Origin: JAJDNH01 sp964552395
GTDB lineage: Bacteria; Acidobacteriota; Thermoanaerobaculia; Thermoanaerobaculales; Sulfomarinibacteraceae
Direction of reading: 5' to 3'
DNA length: 64,000 bases
NCBI GenBank assembly: GCA_964552395.1
Contig: CAZKGM010000011.1
Coordinates: 31,627-95,626, forward strand
Part shown: one piece after another, positions 24,655-33,286 of the stretch
Position numbering within the stretch: the first letter of the stretch is position 1
Layout of the letters: each line of letters begins with the position of its first letter
Made by a program: the position numbers and the translations under genes
The notes under the pieces: model-generated
The model's database searches: none
What the model saw: only the letters and a program-made list of their open reading frames with translations
What the model was told of the DNA's origin: nothing

Positions 24655-25044
24655 CAGCTCCAGGCTCCCCGTCATGTCGCTGCGCGGCACAGCCGCCGCA
24701 CCACTCAGGACAGACGTTCGAGTCCCGGCGCCAGCCCCCCCAGCCTGGCACAACCGGGCTCCCGGCACGGGCCGGGCGTTGCCGATCTCAGTGTCCCTCC
24801 GCACCGCAGGCCTGGTCAAGGGCGACTCACACACTGAAGCGCCGTGGGCGACCCGGCGCATCTGGATCATTTCGGAGAACCTGGGCAGCAGACCTGAGCG
24901 CAGCGGTCCCTCGGGGCCGGAAGGCAGGACCGAGGCTCGCCTCGAGGCCGGGCTCCCCGTCCCCGAGGGGTGCGGCCGCAGGCCGCGGATCTGCCTGAGC
25001 CCGGATAGCGCGGGCTACACTACGCGGGTGTACGGGAGGGAGCG
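24655..25044. other. Divergent intergenic region between TauE-type gene and sthA
   Basis: I see no gene in this 390-nt region. The right half holds a family-C palindromic element (24875-24999, listed separately). The left half (24655-24870) is ordinary high-GC sequence in which I see no convincing promoter. Confidence 0.5.
24875..24999. repeat. Palindromic element, family C copy 1
   Basis: The left arm contains GAGCGCAGCGGTCCCTCGGG and the right arm CCCGAGGGGTGCGGCCGC (from 24962) followed by CGGATCTGCC. The arms are imperfect inverted complements flanking a CGAGG/CCTCG-rich centre. A highly similar copy lies at 37913-38040 (same leading GAGAACCTGG and same right arm), and a right-arm-only copy at 37442-37474. 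It is non-coding. Confidence 0.75.
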
Positions 25045-26493
25045 ATGGCGAAAGCGTACGACCTTGTGGTTCTGGGCTGCGGGCCGGCCGGCGAGCGGGC
25101 CGCGATTCTGGCCGCCAAGGCCGGGCGGCAGGTGGCCGTGGTGGAGCGCGCCAACGTGGTCGGCGGTACACGGATCAACTGGGGAACGATCCCCAGCAAG
25201 ACCCTGCGCGAGAGCGCCCTCTTCGTGTGGGCCCACACCCACCACCGCCTGGAGGGCATCCGCACCGAGATCGCCCAAGAGATCACGGTCTCGGACTTCA
25301 TGTACCGCGAGCACATGGTGGTGCAGCGCGAGCTCGCGCTCATCAACCGGACCCTCGGGCGCTACAGCATCGAGGTCTTCCGCGGCCACGGTCGCTTCCT
25401 CGACCGACGGCGGGTCGCGGTGCTGGACGACGACGGTGTCGCTTTGCACGAGCTCGACGGGGAGGTCTTCGTCATCGCCACTGGCACCTCGCCCAACCAC
25501 CCCATGGACGTCACCTTCGACGGCACGGTCGTTTTCGACAGCGACACCATCCTCAAGCTACCGCGTATCCCTCGCACCATGATCGTTCTCGGCGCGGGCG
25601 TGATCGGGGTGGAGTACGCCTCGATCTTCGCCGCCCTCGGCGTCGCCGTGACCCTGGTGGACACGCGCAACGAGCTCCTGCCGTACCTCGACCGCGAGAT
25701 CGCCGCGCGTCTGGAGCAGGAGCTCGGGCGCCTCGGTATCACCATCCGCCACGGCGAACGCCACCGGCGGATCGCGAGGGTCGAGGGGGGGCCGCCGTCC
25801 GTTCGCTGCGAGACCATCAGCGGGGACATGCTGGAGGCGGACGCGCTGCTGTACTCGGTGGGCAGGGACGGCAACACGGCCGGCATCGGCCTCGAGGCGA
25901 TCGGGATCGAGCCGACGGAGCGCGGGCTGATTGAGGTCAACCAGGTCTACCAAACCACACAGCCGCACATCTACGCCGCCGGCGACGTCATCGGCTACCC
26001 GGCCCTGGCCAGCACCTCGATGGAGCAGGGACGGCAGGCGGTTCGCCACGCCTTCAGCATCCCCGGCCCGCTCGGTCGCGAGGGAACGCTCCCGTTCGCC
26101 ATCTACGCCATCCCCGAGATCGGCACCATCGGCGCCACCGAGGAGGACCTGGAGCGGGCCGGGACGGAGTACGTCATCGGCCGCGGGCTCTACCGCCTCA
26201 ACCCGCGCGGCCAGATCATGGGCGACACCGGCGGCATGCTGAAGCTGCTGTTCGACCTCGCCGGCCTGCGCCTGCTTGGCGCCCACATCATCGGTTCCCA
26301 GGCCAGCGAGCTGGTCCACATCGGTCAGGCCTACCTGCGCGCCGACGCCACCGCCTTCGACATCGCCGAGGCGCTCTACAACTACCCGACCCTGGCCGAC
26401 CTCTACCGTCACGCGGCGCTCGAGGCGCTGCGTGAGAAGATGCAACGCCGCCCCGGCTGGCAGCCGTGGACAACGCCCCGCTCGCCCGGATAG
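25045..26493 (+). CDS. sthA: Soluble pyridine nucleotide transhydrogenase (Si-specific)
   Basis: The 482-residue flavoprotein has an FAD-binding Rossmann motif at the start (LVVLGCGPAGERAA) and an NAD(P) Rossmann motif near residue 180 (MIVLGAGVIGVEYASIFAALG). It also has GDVIGYPALASTSMEQGR and a C-terminal dimer interface. It belongs to the dihydrolipoamide dehydrogenase fold, but the redox-active CxxxxC is absent; the equivalent region reads GGTRINWGTIPSKTLRE, as in SthA. The enzyme transfers hydride between NADPH and NAD+ in the cytoplasm. It is slightly longer than E. coli SthA. It is a single gene, followed by a convergent peptidase remnant. Confidence 0.93.
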   Translation: MAKAYDLVVLGCGPAGERAAILAAKAGRQVAVVERANVVGGTRINWGTIPSKTLRESALFVWAHTHHRLEGIRTEIAQEITVSDFMYREHMVVQRELALINRTLGRYSIEVFRGHGRFLDRRRVAVLDDDGVALHELDGEVFVIATGTSPNHPMDVTFDGTVVFDSDTILKLPRIPRTMIVLGAGVIGVEYASIFAALGVAVTLVDTRNELLPYLDREIAARLEQELGRLGITIRHGERHRRIARVEGGPPSVRCETISGDMLEADALLYSVGRDGNTAGIGLEAIGIEPTERGLIEVNQVYQTTQPHIYAAGDVIGYPALASTSMEQGRQAVRHAFSIPGPLGREGTLPFAIYAIPEIGTIGATEEDLERAGTEYVIGRGLYRLNPRGQIMGDTGGMLKLLFDLAGLRLLGAHIIGSQASELVHIGQAYLRADATAFDIAEALYNYPTLADLYRHAALEALREKMQRRPGWQPWTTPRSPG

Positions 26494-26570
26494 TCGCGCG
26501 TCACATGCGTTAGCGCGCTCAAGAGGGCCGGAGCCCCGGAGACCGAGTCCCGCCGGGGTTCGTCAGTGCC

Positions 26571-27380
26571 TCACAGGTGCTGCTGCCAGTACTCAAGCAT
26601 CCGTCTGTAGAGATCGATGCGGGCCGGACGGTCGCTGATGATGTGCTTGCGCATCGGGTAGACCATGACGTCGAACGTCTTGCCGGCCTCGAGCAGCCGG
26701 TCGACGAAGTTCCAGGTGTTCTGCGGGTGCACGTTGTCGTCGTGCGTGCCGAGGACGAGCAGGATGCGGCCGTGCAGGTCCTTCGCGTACCGCAGCAGCG
26801 AGGTGTGCTCATACCCCTCCGGGTTGTCGGCCGGGGTCTTCATGAAGGTCTCGGCGAACTTGGTGTCGTAGAAGTGCCAGTCGGTGACCGGGGCAATGGC
26901 GATGCCGACCTTGAACTCCTGCGAGCGGGTCATCAGGAGCACGGTCGAGGTGCCGCCGCCGCTCCAGCCCCACACCCCCACGCGGCTCCCGTCGACCCAC
27001 GGGTGCGACTTGAGCCAGCGCACGCCCGCCACCATGTCGCCGAGCTCGACATCGCTCCACACCTTGCGGACGACGGTGTCCTCGTCCGTCTTGCTGGCGC
27101 CAGTGGCGCTGCGGGGGTCGATGTTCATGACCACATAGCCGCGGTCGGCGAGGATCTGGTCGAACTTGGCGTTGAGGGCGAACGAGTAGTCGAAGGAGTC
27201 GGTCACCACTGGCGCCGCGGGCCCGCCGTAGATGTAGACGATCGCCGGGTACTTCTTCGCCGGGTCGAACCCCCTCGGCTTGATCAGGCGCACCTGCAGC
27301 GGGTGGCCGTCGGCGGCCGGCACCGTCAGCAGCTCGGGACACTGCCAGTCGAAGGCCTCGAGAAATAGCGCTGCCACGGC
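26571..27380 (-). pseudogene. C-terminal remnant of a dipeptidyl-peptidase IV/S9 prolyl oligopeptidase
   Basis: About 270 residues encode a complete S9 alpha/beta-hydrolase catalytic domain. They include YPAIVYIYGGP, the nucleophile Ser in GVWGWSGGGTS, the Asp in GTHDDNVHP and the His in PMRKHIISDR. The ~400-residue beta-propeller that precedes this domain in family members is missing. Homology starts near PELLTVPAADGHPLQVRL (about 27340) and stops where the divergent SDR gene begins (27411). No suitable start codon lies between, and an in-frame reading up to 27518 runs antisense through SDR coding sequence. The simplest reading is a gene truncated by recombination. A short independent hydrolase with an unusual start is less likely. 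Confidence 0.7.
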
Positions 27381-27410
27381 CTCAGTTGTCCAGACGGAGG
27401 CAGTGTCACT

Positions 27411-28292
27411 ATGAAGAAGACCAGCGACCGGGTCATCCTGATCACCGGTGCCACGGACGGTCTCGGGAAGCGGGTCGCGCAGGACCTGGCGGGATCCGGA
27501 GCAACGGTTCTTCTTCACGGGCGAAGCCCGGCGAAGGGGGAGGCCACCGTTCGTGAGATCCGGGCCGCCACCCGCAACCGACAGCTCGCGTACTACAACG
27601 CCGACCTGTCATCGCTCGACGCGGTCCGACGTCTGGCCGAGGAGATCCTGGCCCATCAGGATCGCCTCGACGTGCTCATCAACAACGCTGGCATCGGCGT
27701 GGGGTCGCGCCGCGACGGACGCGAGCTGAGCAGGGACGGCTTCGAGCTGCGCTTCGCTGTCAACTACCTGGCGCCGTTCCGACTCACGCATCAGCTGCTG
27801 CCGCTGCTGCGGCGCTCGGCCCCGGCGAGGATTGTCAACGTTTCCTCGGTCGGGCAGCAGCCCATCGACTTCGACAATGTCATGCTCGCGAGCTCGTACG
27901 ACGGCCTGCGGGCGTACCGGCAGAGCAAGCTCGCGCAAGTCATGTTCACGTTCGACCTCGCCGACCGCCTGAAGGGCACGGGTATCACGGCCACCTGCCT
28001 CCACCCCGCAACCCTGATGAACACCAAGATGGTGCTCGACACCGACTACTTCGGGGGAGCGATGACGACGGTGGAGCAGGGCGCCAGCGCGGTGGAGTAC
28101 CTCGCCACGTCGCCACAGTTGAACGGCGTCAGCGGCGAGTACTTCGACGGACGACGCCCGGCGCGGGCCAACCGCCAGGCCTACGACTGGGAGGCCCGGC
28201 GGCGCCTGTGGAGGTTGAGCGAACGGCTGACCGGTCTCGCCGGAGCTCCGGCCGCGCCAGACTCCCGTACGGCTCGACCTGTGAGAGACTGA
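27411..28292 (+). CDS. Short-chain dehydrogenase/reductase
   Basis: This 293-residue Rossmann-fold oxidoreductase has the cofactor motif ITGATDGLGKRVAQ (TGxxxGxG), the NNAG motif (LINNAGIG), catalytic Ser in IVNVSSVG and the YxxxK active site in AYRQSKLA. An Arg in LHGRSP after strand 2 is compatible with NADP(H) preference. It resembles the retinol-dehydrogenase-like SDR branch, but substrate cannot be predicted. A GGAGG sequence precedes the ATG by about 10 nt. Its 5' end abuts the truncated S9 peptidase, suggesting it arrived by the rearrangement that removed the peptidase N-terminus. A small membrane protein gene follows 3 nt downstream. Confidence 0.92.
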   Translation: MKKTSDRVILITGATDGLGKRVAQDLAGSGATVLLHGRSPAKGEATVREIRAATRNRQLAYYNADLSSLDAVRRLAEEILAHQDRLDVLINNAGIGVGSRRDGRELSRDGFELRFAVNYLAPFRLTHQLLPLLRRSAPARIVNVSSVGQQPIDFDNVMLASSYDGLRAYRQSKLAQVMFTFDLADRLKGTGITATCLHPATLMNTKMVLDTDYFGGAMTTVEQGASAVEYLATSPQLNGVSGEYFDGRRPARANRQAYDWEARRRLWRLSERLTGLAGAPAAPDSRTARPVRD

Positions 28293-28295
28293 CGG

Positions 28296-28502
28296 GTGCC
28301 CTCTCTCGGAACGCTCATCGTCGGCCTCGCTGCCGGCATCATCGGCCTGGCGTACTTCGTCTACGGCAAGCGTGCGCAGCGGCTGATCTTCGTCGTCGCC
28401 GGCGTCGGCCTGTGCGTCTACCCGTACCTGGTCAGCGGCGTGCCGCTGGAGCTCCTCGTCGGCTCACTGCTGGCGGCCGCACCATTCGTGATCCGCGACT
28501 GA
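28296..28502 (+). CDS. Small two-helix membrane protein
   Basis: The 68-residue product begins with GTG 3 nt after the SDR stop. It has two hydrophobic segments (~6-24, LIVGLAAGIIGLAYFVYGK, and ~30-47, LIFVVAGVGLCVYPYLVSG) plus a weaker third (ELLVGSLLAAAPFVI). Small inner-membrane proteins with a FVYGKRxxxxxF-like loop are widespread, but I know no function for them. Coupling to the SDR gene is suggested only by spacing. Confidence 0.65.
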   Translation: MPSLGTLIVGLAAGIIGLAYFVYGKRAQRLIFVVAGVGLCVYPYLVSGVPLELLVGSLLAAAPFVIRD

Positions 28503-28670
28503 GCGGCCTGGAGGACACGAGGTGTCGGCGCAAGGGCGGACCGGCGCAGTCGCGAGTTGAAGGGTGGCCGTCGCTCTGGTCCGACCTTCGCATCCGCAGT
28601 TCCTCACCCTCGACTGGAACCTCTGTGGAACCAAACCGGCGGCGGCAGCGTCCTACTCTCGGGGCTCACA

Positions 28671-29315
28671 ATGAGGACCGCTGACTTCGAGCCGGAGTAT
28701 CCGCGTCAAGGGCCGGAGGACGGCGTCGGAACTCGCCTGTGGATCGCTCTAGTCCTGGCCTGTTGCTTGCACGCGGTCCTGCTCTGCCTCCCGTGGTCGC
28801 CCGCGAAGTCTCTCGGATACTCCTCGGGCTCGCTTCACATGGTGCAACCGGTGAGATTCCAGCTCTCCCAGCTGTGGCAGCCGCCAGCCTTCCGCCGCGC
28901 CAGGCGCCGTCTCCGCCAGCCACCGCACCCACGACAACCCACTACTCCGAAGACAAAGCCTTCCTCGGCAGTCTCGAGGCACAAGGCAGGACCGACGGCG
29001 TTCCCCAAGACGAGGTCCTATCCCGGCGCCCTGGTGGCCGGGATCGACGTGGCAACCCCCGAAGTGCTGCACTCCGTGCGCCCGGAGTATCCGCCGGTCG
29101 CCGTCCGGGCACACCTCCAGGGAACCGTAGTTCTCCGACTCCTGATCGACGAGCGTGGAACGATCGCGGCGTGTGAACCCCTCCAGGTGCTTCCCTTCGG
29201 GCTCACTGATGTGTCGATCGCCGCGGTCCGTCAGTGGAGGTTCACACCGACGATGGTTCACGGCAAGCGCGTCAAGGTGCAGATGGACGTGACCGTCCGG
29301 TTCATCCTGAAGTAG
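28671..29315 (+). CDS. TonB C-terminal-domain energy-transducer-like protein
   Basis: This 214-residue protein has one N-terminal membrane helix (~20-42, LWIALVLACCLHAVLLCLPW) and a Pro/Arg/Lys-rich periplasmic linker (~60-120). A C-terminal TonB fold (~135-214) includes VRPEYPPVAVRAHLQGTVVL, DERGTI and AAVRQWRFTPTMVHGKRVKV. TonB-type proteins couple proton motive force to outer-membrane receptors, but many single-domain members in this kind of genome have no ExbB/ExbD partner, and none is present here. The linker is unusually Arg-rich rather than Glu/Lys-Pro-rich. ATG 28671 is chosen because the membrane helix starts soon after it. I see nothing in the 168-nt gap upstream. Confidence 0.85.
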   Translation: MRTADFEPEYPRQGPEDGVGTRLWIALVLACCLHAVLLCLPWSPAKSLGYSSGSLHMVQPVRFQLSQLWQPPAFRRARRRLRQPPHPRQPTTPKTKPSSAVSRHKAGPTAFPKTRSYPGALVAGIDVATPEVLHSVRPEYPPVAVRAHLQGTVVLRLLIDERGTIAACEPLQVLPFGLTDVSIAAVRQWRFTPTMVHGKRVKVQMDVTVRFILK

Positions 29316-29611
29316 CCACGGCATCACTCGAACCGTGAGGTCGCGGGAAGGGCGAAGACACCGTGTACTGCGGTTTGCTATCGCGAATCGCTGAGCTCGA
29401 AGTCGTCGAAAACCACGCGTGAGGGCTTCTTCTCGGAGGTGGAGAAGAGACCGAAACGTCACCGGAACCAACCTCGCGCCCCTGGAGCATGCAGCTGGTA
29501 ATCAGGTTGGTGTCGGAGTTGACGATCTCGTACACGCCGTGGTCATGGCCCGAGCGGTAGGTATCGTCGCGCTCTCGTTCCCACTCGCTGGTCGGGTCCG
29601 AGAAGTCATCC
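29316..29611. other. Gap with a possible decayed gene fragment
   Basis: There is no intact gene in these 296 nt. On the minus strand, 29394-29460 translates to a stretch containing RVVFDDFELSD, reminiscent of a concanavalin/laminin-G-like domain end. About 60 nt further upstream, another reading contains GVYEIVNSDTNLI. Stops and frame changes separate the pieces, so this may be a decayed coding region. The right end carries the perfect palindrome described at 29614. Confidence 0.3.
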
Positions 29612-31624
29612 TTAGCGATTCGCGCAGCGAATCGCTATGAAGCTGGGGTGGTCCGGGGTGTGATAGATCCGCTGCACGGCCTTGCGGTAGTCGTCCGGCT
29701 TGGCCCAGAAGATGTTGGGCACGAAGGTCTGCGGGTTGCGGTCATAGAGCGGGAACCAGCTCGACTGCACCTGCACCATGATGCGGTGGCCGGGCAGGAA
29801 AACGTGGTTCGCGGCGGGCAGGGCGAAGCGATAGAGCAGCGGCTCTCCGGGAGCGATGGGCTCCGGCGTCTCCAGGCTCTCGCGGTAGCGGCCGCGGAAG
29901 ATGTCGGCCGAGACCATGAGCTGGTAGCCTCCCATCTCCGGCTGCGCGGCCACCTCGTCCGGGTAGACGTCGATCAGCTTCACCACCCAGTCGGAGTCGG
30001 TGCCGCTGGTGGAGGCCGTGATGTTGGCAACCGGCCTGCCGCTGATCTTGACCGGCTTCGTCAGGACATCGGAAACGTAGGTGAGCACGTCGGGCCGGCC
30101 GGAGGCCTCGCGCTGGTCGTCGACCAGCCAGCGCACCCACGCCGCACCTCCCGCGTAGCCGATGGCGGGAGACGGGCGGCCGTGATAGGGCACGGGCTTG
30201 GCAGGATCGGAGACGTACTCGTCGAAGGGGGCGTCGCCCTCCTTCGGCGGCTCGAAAGCCAGCTGGAAACCGGCCTCCAGGTACAGCGGAGTCGGACGCA
30301 TCTCGCTACCGTCGGGGCGGCTCGGGGGCCACGTCCGGAGACGCCGCCAGGTGTTGGCACCGGTCTCGAACGCCGTCACGGGCGCCGCGTCGGCGGTCGG
30401 CGCGCCCTGCTTGAGGTAGGAGTCGAGAAATGGCAGCAGGATGTCGCGGCGGAAGCTCAGCGCGGTGTCGCTGCCGAACCTGATGGCGCCGAGCGAGCTG
30501 CCATCGCGGATCTGCTGGCCGTGGCACCAGGGTCCCATCACCAGGAACACCTTGTCGTTGTGAATGTCCTTCGGCTCGATAGCCCGGTAGACAGCGAGTG
30601 CCCCGTAGATGTCCTCCTGGTCCCACAGCCCGTGGACCAGCATCACCGGCACCGTGAGGGGTTCTTGCGCCAGCACCCGGTCCATCGCCTGGTCACGCCA
30701 GAAGGCGTCGTAGCTCGGGTGGGCGAGGATCTTGCGCCAGAAGCCGAGCTGCTCCATGCCGTGCCGCTTCCCCAGCTCGCCCGCCGAGCCCGCCCGCATG
30801 TACACGTCGTAGTCGTCGAAGTGGTCGGTCCACCACTTCACGTCCGAGTCGCCGGTCGCCTCCTGCTGGTAGATGTAAGGCATGTTCTGCTGCCGGAAGG
30901 CGCCGTAGTGGAACCAGTCGTCTCCCATCCAGCCGTCGACCATCGGGTTCATCGGCACCGCCACCTTGAGCGCCGGGTGCGGATGCACCGTAGCCGTGAG
31001 GGCGAGGTAGCCGTCGTACGAGATGCCTATGATGCCGACCCTCCCATTGCTTTCCGGCACGTTCTTGACCAGCCAGTCGATGGTGTCCCAGGTGTCCGTG
31101 GCGTTGTCCACGGGTGTCGGGTTCTGTGGCCCCCGCATCGGCCGGTTCATCACGTAGTCGCCCGCGGAGCCGTACTTGCCGCGCACGTCCTGGACCACGC
31201 GGATGTAGCCCCCGTCCACGGTCACGTCGGTGACGTTGTCGTACCCCTGGAGGACCGGCCCGAGGTGGGCACTGTCAGCATGGGTGGTGAGACGGGTCGC
31301 GTTATAGGGCGTGCGCGTGAGGAGGATCGGCGCGTCCTTCGCTCCCCGCGGCACGAGGATGACCGTGTGCAGCTTGACGCCGTCCCGCATCGGGATCATG
31401 ACCTCGCGGCGAACGTGGTCGAAGGAGCCCGTTACGGGCTGGAACTTCGCCGGCGTCTCGCTCGGCAGGTCGGCGTAGGTCGTGGGCCGCGGCGTCGGTG
31501 TTTGCGCCGCCGCCGGCCCCACGAAGGCGAGTGCCAGAGTAAGCGCCGCCAGCGAGCGCGCGCGGCGGAGGCGGGGCGATTCGCGCAGCCCAGTGCCGTC
31601 GATCGTCGATCGAGGGACCTTCAT
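29612..31624 (-). CDS. CocE/NonD-family hydrolase, alpha-amino acid ester hydrolase-like, secreted
   Basis: The 670-residue enzyme has a signal peptide (residues ~22-41, ARSLAALTLALAFVGPAAAQ). It then has an alpha/beta-hydrolase with a cap and a C-terminal jelly-roll (X-Pro dipeptidyl-peptidase C-terminal-like). The catalytic triad is Ser202 (GISYDG), Asp335 (HGLWDQED) and His368 (GPWCHGQQ). The intervals of 133 and 33 residues equal those of the Xanthomonas alpha-amino acid ester hydrolase triad as I recall it (Ser174/Asp307/His340). Relatives hydrolyse or synthesise amino-acyl esters and beta-lactams, or act as glutaryl-acylases, in the periplasm. Its last codons coincide with a perfect palindrome. 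Physiological substrate is unknown. Confidence 0.92.
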   Translation of the reverse strand: MKVPRSTIDGTGLRESPRLRRARSLAALTLALAFVGPAAAQTPTPRPTTYADLPSETPAKFQPVTGSFDHVRREVMIPMRDGVKLHTVILVPRGAKDAPILLTRTPYNATRLTTHADSAHLGPVLQGYDNVTDVTVDGGYIRVVQDVRGKYGSAGDYVMNRPMRGPQNPTPVDNATDTWDTIDWLVKNVPESNGRVGIIGISYDGYLALTATVHPHPALKVAVPMNPMVDGWMGDDWFHYGAFRQQNMPYIYQQEATGDSDVKWWTDHFDDYDVYMRAGSAGELGKRHGMEQLGFWRKILAHPSYDAFWRDQAMDRVLAQEPLTVPVMLVHGLWDQEDIYGALAVYRAIEPKDIHNDKVFLVMGPWCHGQQIRDGSSLGAIRFGSDTALSFRRDILLPFLDSYLKQGAPTADAAPVTAFETGANTWRRLRTWPPSRPDGSEMRPTPLYLEAGFQLAFEPPKEGDAPFDEYVSDPAKPVPYHGRPSPAIGYAGGAAWVRWLVDDQREASGRPDVLTYVSDVLTKPVKISGRPVANITASTSGTDSDWVVKLIDVYPDEVAAQPEMGGYQLMVSADIFRGRYRESLETPEPIAPGEPLLYRFALPAANHVFLPGHRIMVQVQSSWFPLYDRNPQTFVPNIFWAKPDDYRKAVQRIYHTPDHPSFIAIRCANR
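29614..29636. repeat. Palindrome at the end of the hydrolase gene
   Basis: AGCGATTCG (29614-29622) and CGAATCGCT (29628-29636) form perfect 9-bp arms around a 5-nt loop, overlapping the last codons of the hydrolase gene. No T-run follows on the minus strand. A related CGATTCGCGCAG occurs at ~31577 inside the same gene's 5' end, so this could be a short dispersed palindrome rather than a terminator. Confidence 0.5.
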
Positions 31625-31679
31625 CGACGATGACTATATCAACTCGTTGCCGCGGATCACCAATCGCCAGTCCTGCGAC

Positions 31680-32177
31680 TCAGCGGCGACCGGGGGGCGG
31701 GAGTTCACCACCCTCGGGCGGCGGCAGCTGGCGCTGCTCGCGGCGCTGCTGCCAGCGCTCACCGATGCGCCGCCTGACCTCGCTCCGCAGCGCGTTGAGC
31801 TGCCGCCACTGCTGTGCGGTCATCAGCTGGCGGAAGCCGATCAGGAGCTCGAAGCGCTCGGCTTCCAGGCGTTGCCGTGCCTGCTGCAGATTGGCGAACG
31901 CCGCCCGCACTGCCTTGACATCGAAGTCGTCGCGCTCGGCGAGGTCGCCGAGCTGCAGCTCCGCCTTCTTGACCTCGGCGTTGAGGTCGATCATCCGTGG
32001 CGCGTGCGAGAACACCAGGTCGTGCATCTTCTTCTGCTGCTCGGGCGTGATCTGCAGGCGCTCGACCAGGCGCGGGTTCTGCCACCACTTGCCGGCAGGC
32101 ATCTTGAAATCTGCCGCCCACAGGGTGCCGCCGACGGTCACCGTCACGGCAATCAACAGGGTCAGTGCTCGCTTCAT
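31680..32177 (-). CDS. Spy/CpxP-like periplasmic LTxxQ protein
   Basis: The 165-residue protein has a signal peptide (RALTLLIAVTVTVGGTLWAA, cut near residue 22) and then an all-helical, charged body. Two LTxxQ-type motifs are visible, ITPEQQKKMHDL (~43) and MTAQQWRQL (~120), the signature of Spy/CpxP/CnrX-like proteins. These act as periplasmic chaperones or metal/stress sensors. It ends with a Pro-rich tail (LPPPEGGELPPPGRR). It lies 22 nt downstream of the anti-sigma gene and is the third gene of an ECF sigma/anti-sigma operon, suggesting an envelope-stress circuit. Confidence 0.85.
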   Translation of the reverse strand: MKRALTLLIAVTVTVGGTLWAADFKMPAGKWWQNPRLVERLQITPEQQKKMHDLVFSHAPRMIDLNAEVKKAELQLGDLAERDDFDVKAVRAAFANLQQARQRLEAERFELLIGFRQLMTAQQWRQLNALRSEVRRRIGERWQQRREQRQLPPPEGGELPPPGRR

Positions 32178-32199
32178 GCTCCACCTCCAGGGACGCCCG

Positions 32200-32682
32200 C
32201 TACGACGCCGGGTTGGTCATCATGGACTCCATCTCGTCGGCCGTCGGCACCATTGGGCTCAGAGCCTCGAACCCGGGGACCTGGTCATCCGCCAGAGTGG
32301 CGTCGACCTCGGCCAGGATCTGCTCGACGGGCACCGCGGGCTTGACCGGCGCCGGCGCCTGGCGCCCGAACTGAAGCCAGACGCCGACGGCCGCGAGCAC
32401 AACCGCGGCCACCGCCAACAGCGTCCGCCGCCACCGCCCGCGGTGCAGCGGCACCACCTCGGCCCAGGGCTCACCCAGCTGGACCAGGATCCGCCGTCTC
32501 TGCGCCCCCCAGTCGGGCATCTCGGCTTCGAGCGAAGCCCGCCTTTCGGAAACGAGGCGGCGGAACTCGTCGACGCTCCGGCTACAGGTCATGCAGGCGG
32601 CCAAGTGCTCGTCCACCTCGGCCTGGCTCGCCAGTCCGGCCGCCGCCGTGGTGATCTCGTCTTCGGTCAGATGCCTTCTCAT
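32200..32682 (-). CDS. Zinc-finger anti-sigma factor, membrane-anchored
   Basis: This 160-residue protein has an N-terminal zinc anti-sigma motif (EVDEHLAACMTCSRSVDEF; H-x3-C-x2-C near residues 25-33). A single membrane helix (~86-104, TLLAVAAVVLAAVGVWLQFG) and a short periplasmic tail follow. The start overlaps the sigma gene stop (ATGA), the standard arrangement for a sigma/anti-sigma pair. It presumably holds the ECF sigma factor inactive until an envelope or redox signal arrives. The periplasmic tail contains DEMESMMTNP, with several Met residues that could respond to oxidation or metal; that is speculation. Confidence 0.9.
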   Translation of the reverse strand: MRRHLTEDEITTAAAGLASQAEVDEHLAACMTCSRSVDEFRRLVSERRASLEAEMPDWGAQRRRILVQLGEPWAEVVPLHRGRWRRTLLAVAAVVLAAVGVWLQFGRQAPAPVKPAVPVEQILAEVDATLADDQVPGFEALSPMVPTADEMESMMTNPAS

Positions 32683-33260
32683 CGTATCTCTCCCAGCTCC
32701 CGCCGCAGCCTGTGCACCGCCCGGTGTAGCTGCGTCTTCACCGTCCCCACGTGGACGCCGAGGGAGTCGGCGATCTCGTCAAGCTCCATCTCGGCGTAGA
32801 AGCGGAGGCGGAAGATCTCGCGCTGCCGCCCCGGCAGGCCTTCTTCGCACGTGACGAGGCGGGCTATCGCCTGGCGCTGCATCGCCCGTTCCTCGGGGTC
32901 GGCTGCGCCGTCCGGCATTCTCGCCAGCGGGTCGTCCCCGTCGTTCTCGCTGCTCTCGACCCGCTGCCCCCAGCGCTTGCGCCGGCGCAGCCGGTCGACG
33001 CAGGTGTTGATGGCGATTCGGACCAACCAGGTCCCGAACTGGGCGCGCCCATCAAACGAGTCCAGGCGCCGGAACGCCTTGAGGAAGGTGTCCTGCGCCG
33101 CCGAGTCGGCCTCATCACCGCCGACGTACTGGCGGCACACCAGCCAGACCCGGCGTTGGTGACGCCGAACCAGCTCACCGAAAGCGGTCTCTTCGCCATC
33201 GCACGCCCTCCGCCACAGCAACCCATCGTCCTGTGGAAGATCGTCCCGAGCCGGTGTCAT
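32679..33260 (-). CDS. ECF-type RNA polymerase sigma factor
   Basis: This 193-residue sigma-70 family member has region 2 (~22-90; FGELVRRHQRRVWLVCRQYVG, DTFLKAFRRLDSFDG, FGTWLVRIAINTCVDRLRRR) and region 4 (~130-185; LPGRQREIFRLRFYAEMELDEIADSLG, then VGTVKTQLHRAVHRLRREL). A GDDP-containing acidic linker joins them. The ATG at 33260 is favoured over a GTG at 33314 because a likely ECF-type promoter lies between them. It is the first gene of a three-gene operon with its anti-sigma factor and a Spy-like protein. Confidence 0.92.
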   Translation of the reverse strand: MTPARDDLPQDDGLLWRRACDGEETAFGELVRRHQRRVWLVCRQYVGGDEADSAAQDTFLKAFRRLDSFDGRAQFGTWLVRIAINTCVDRLRRRKRWGQRVESSENDGDDPLARMPDGAADPEERAMQRQAIARLVTCEEGLPGRQREIFRLRFYAEMELDEIADSLGVHVGTVKTQLHRAVHRLRRELGEIR

Positions 33261-33286
33261 CGCGCCTACTCGTATCACCCCCTTAC

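Noticed and set aside
27381..27518. Upstream extension of the S9 peptidase frame
   Set aside because: It is antisense to conserved SDR coding sequence (TGxxxGxG motif) and has no S9 similarity.
29648..31633. 661-codon open frame antisense to the CocE-type hydrolase
   Set aside because: Its product is Val/Arg/His-rich without domains. It mirrors the codon bias of the opposite strand, which has a full catalytic triad and signal peptide.
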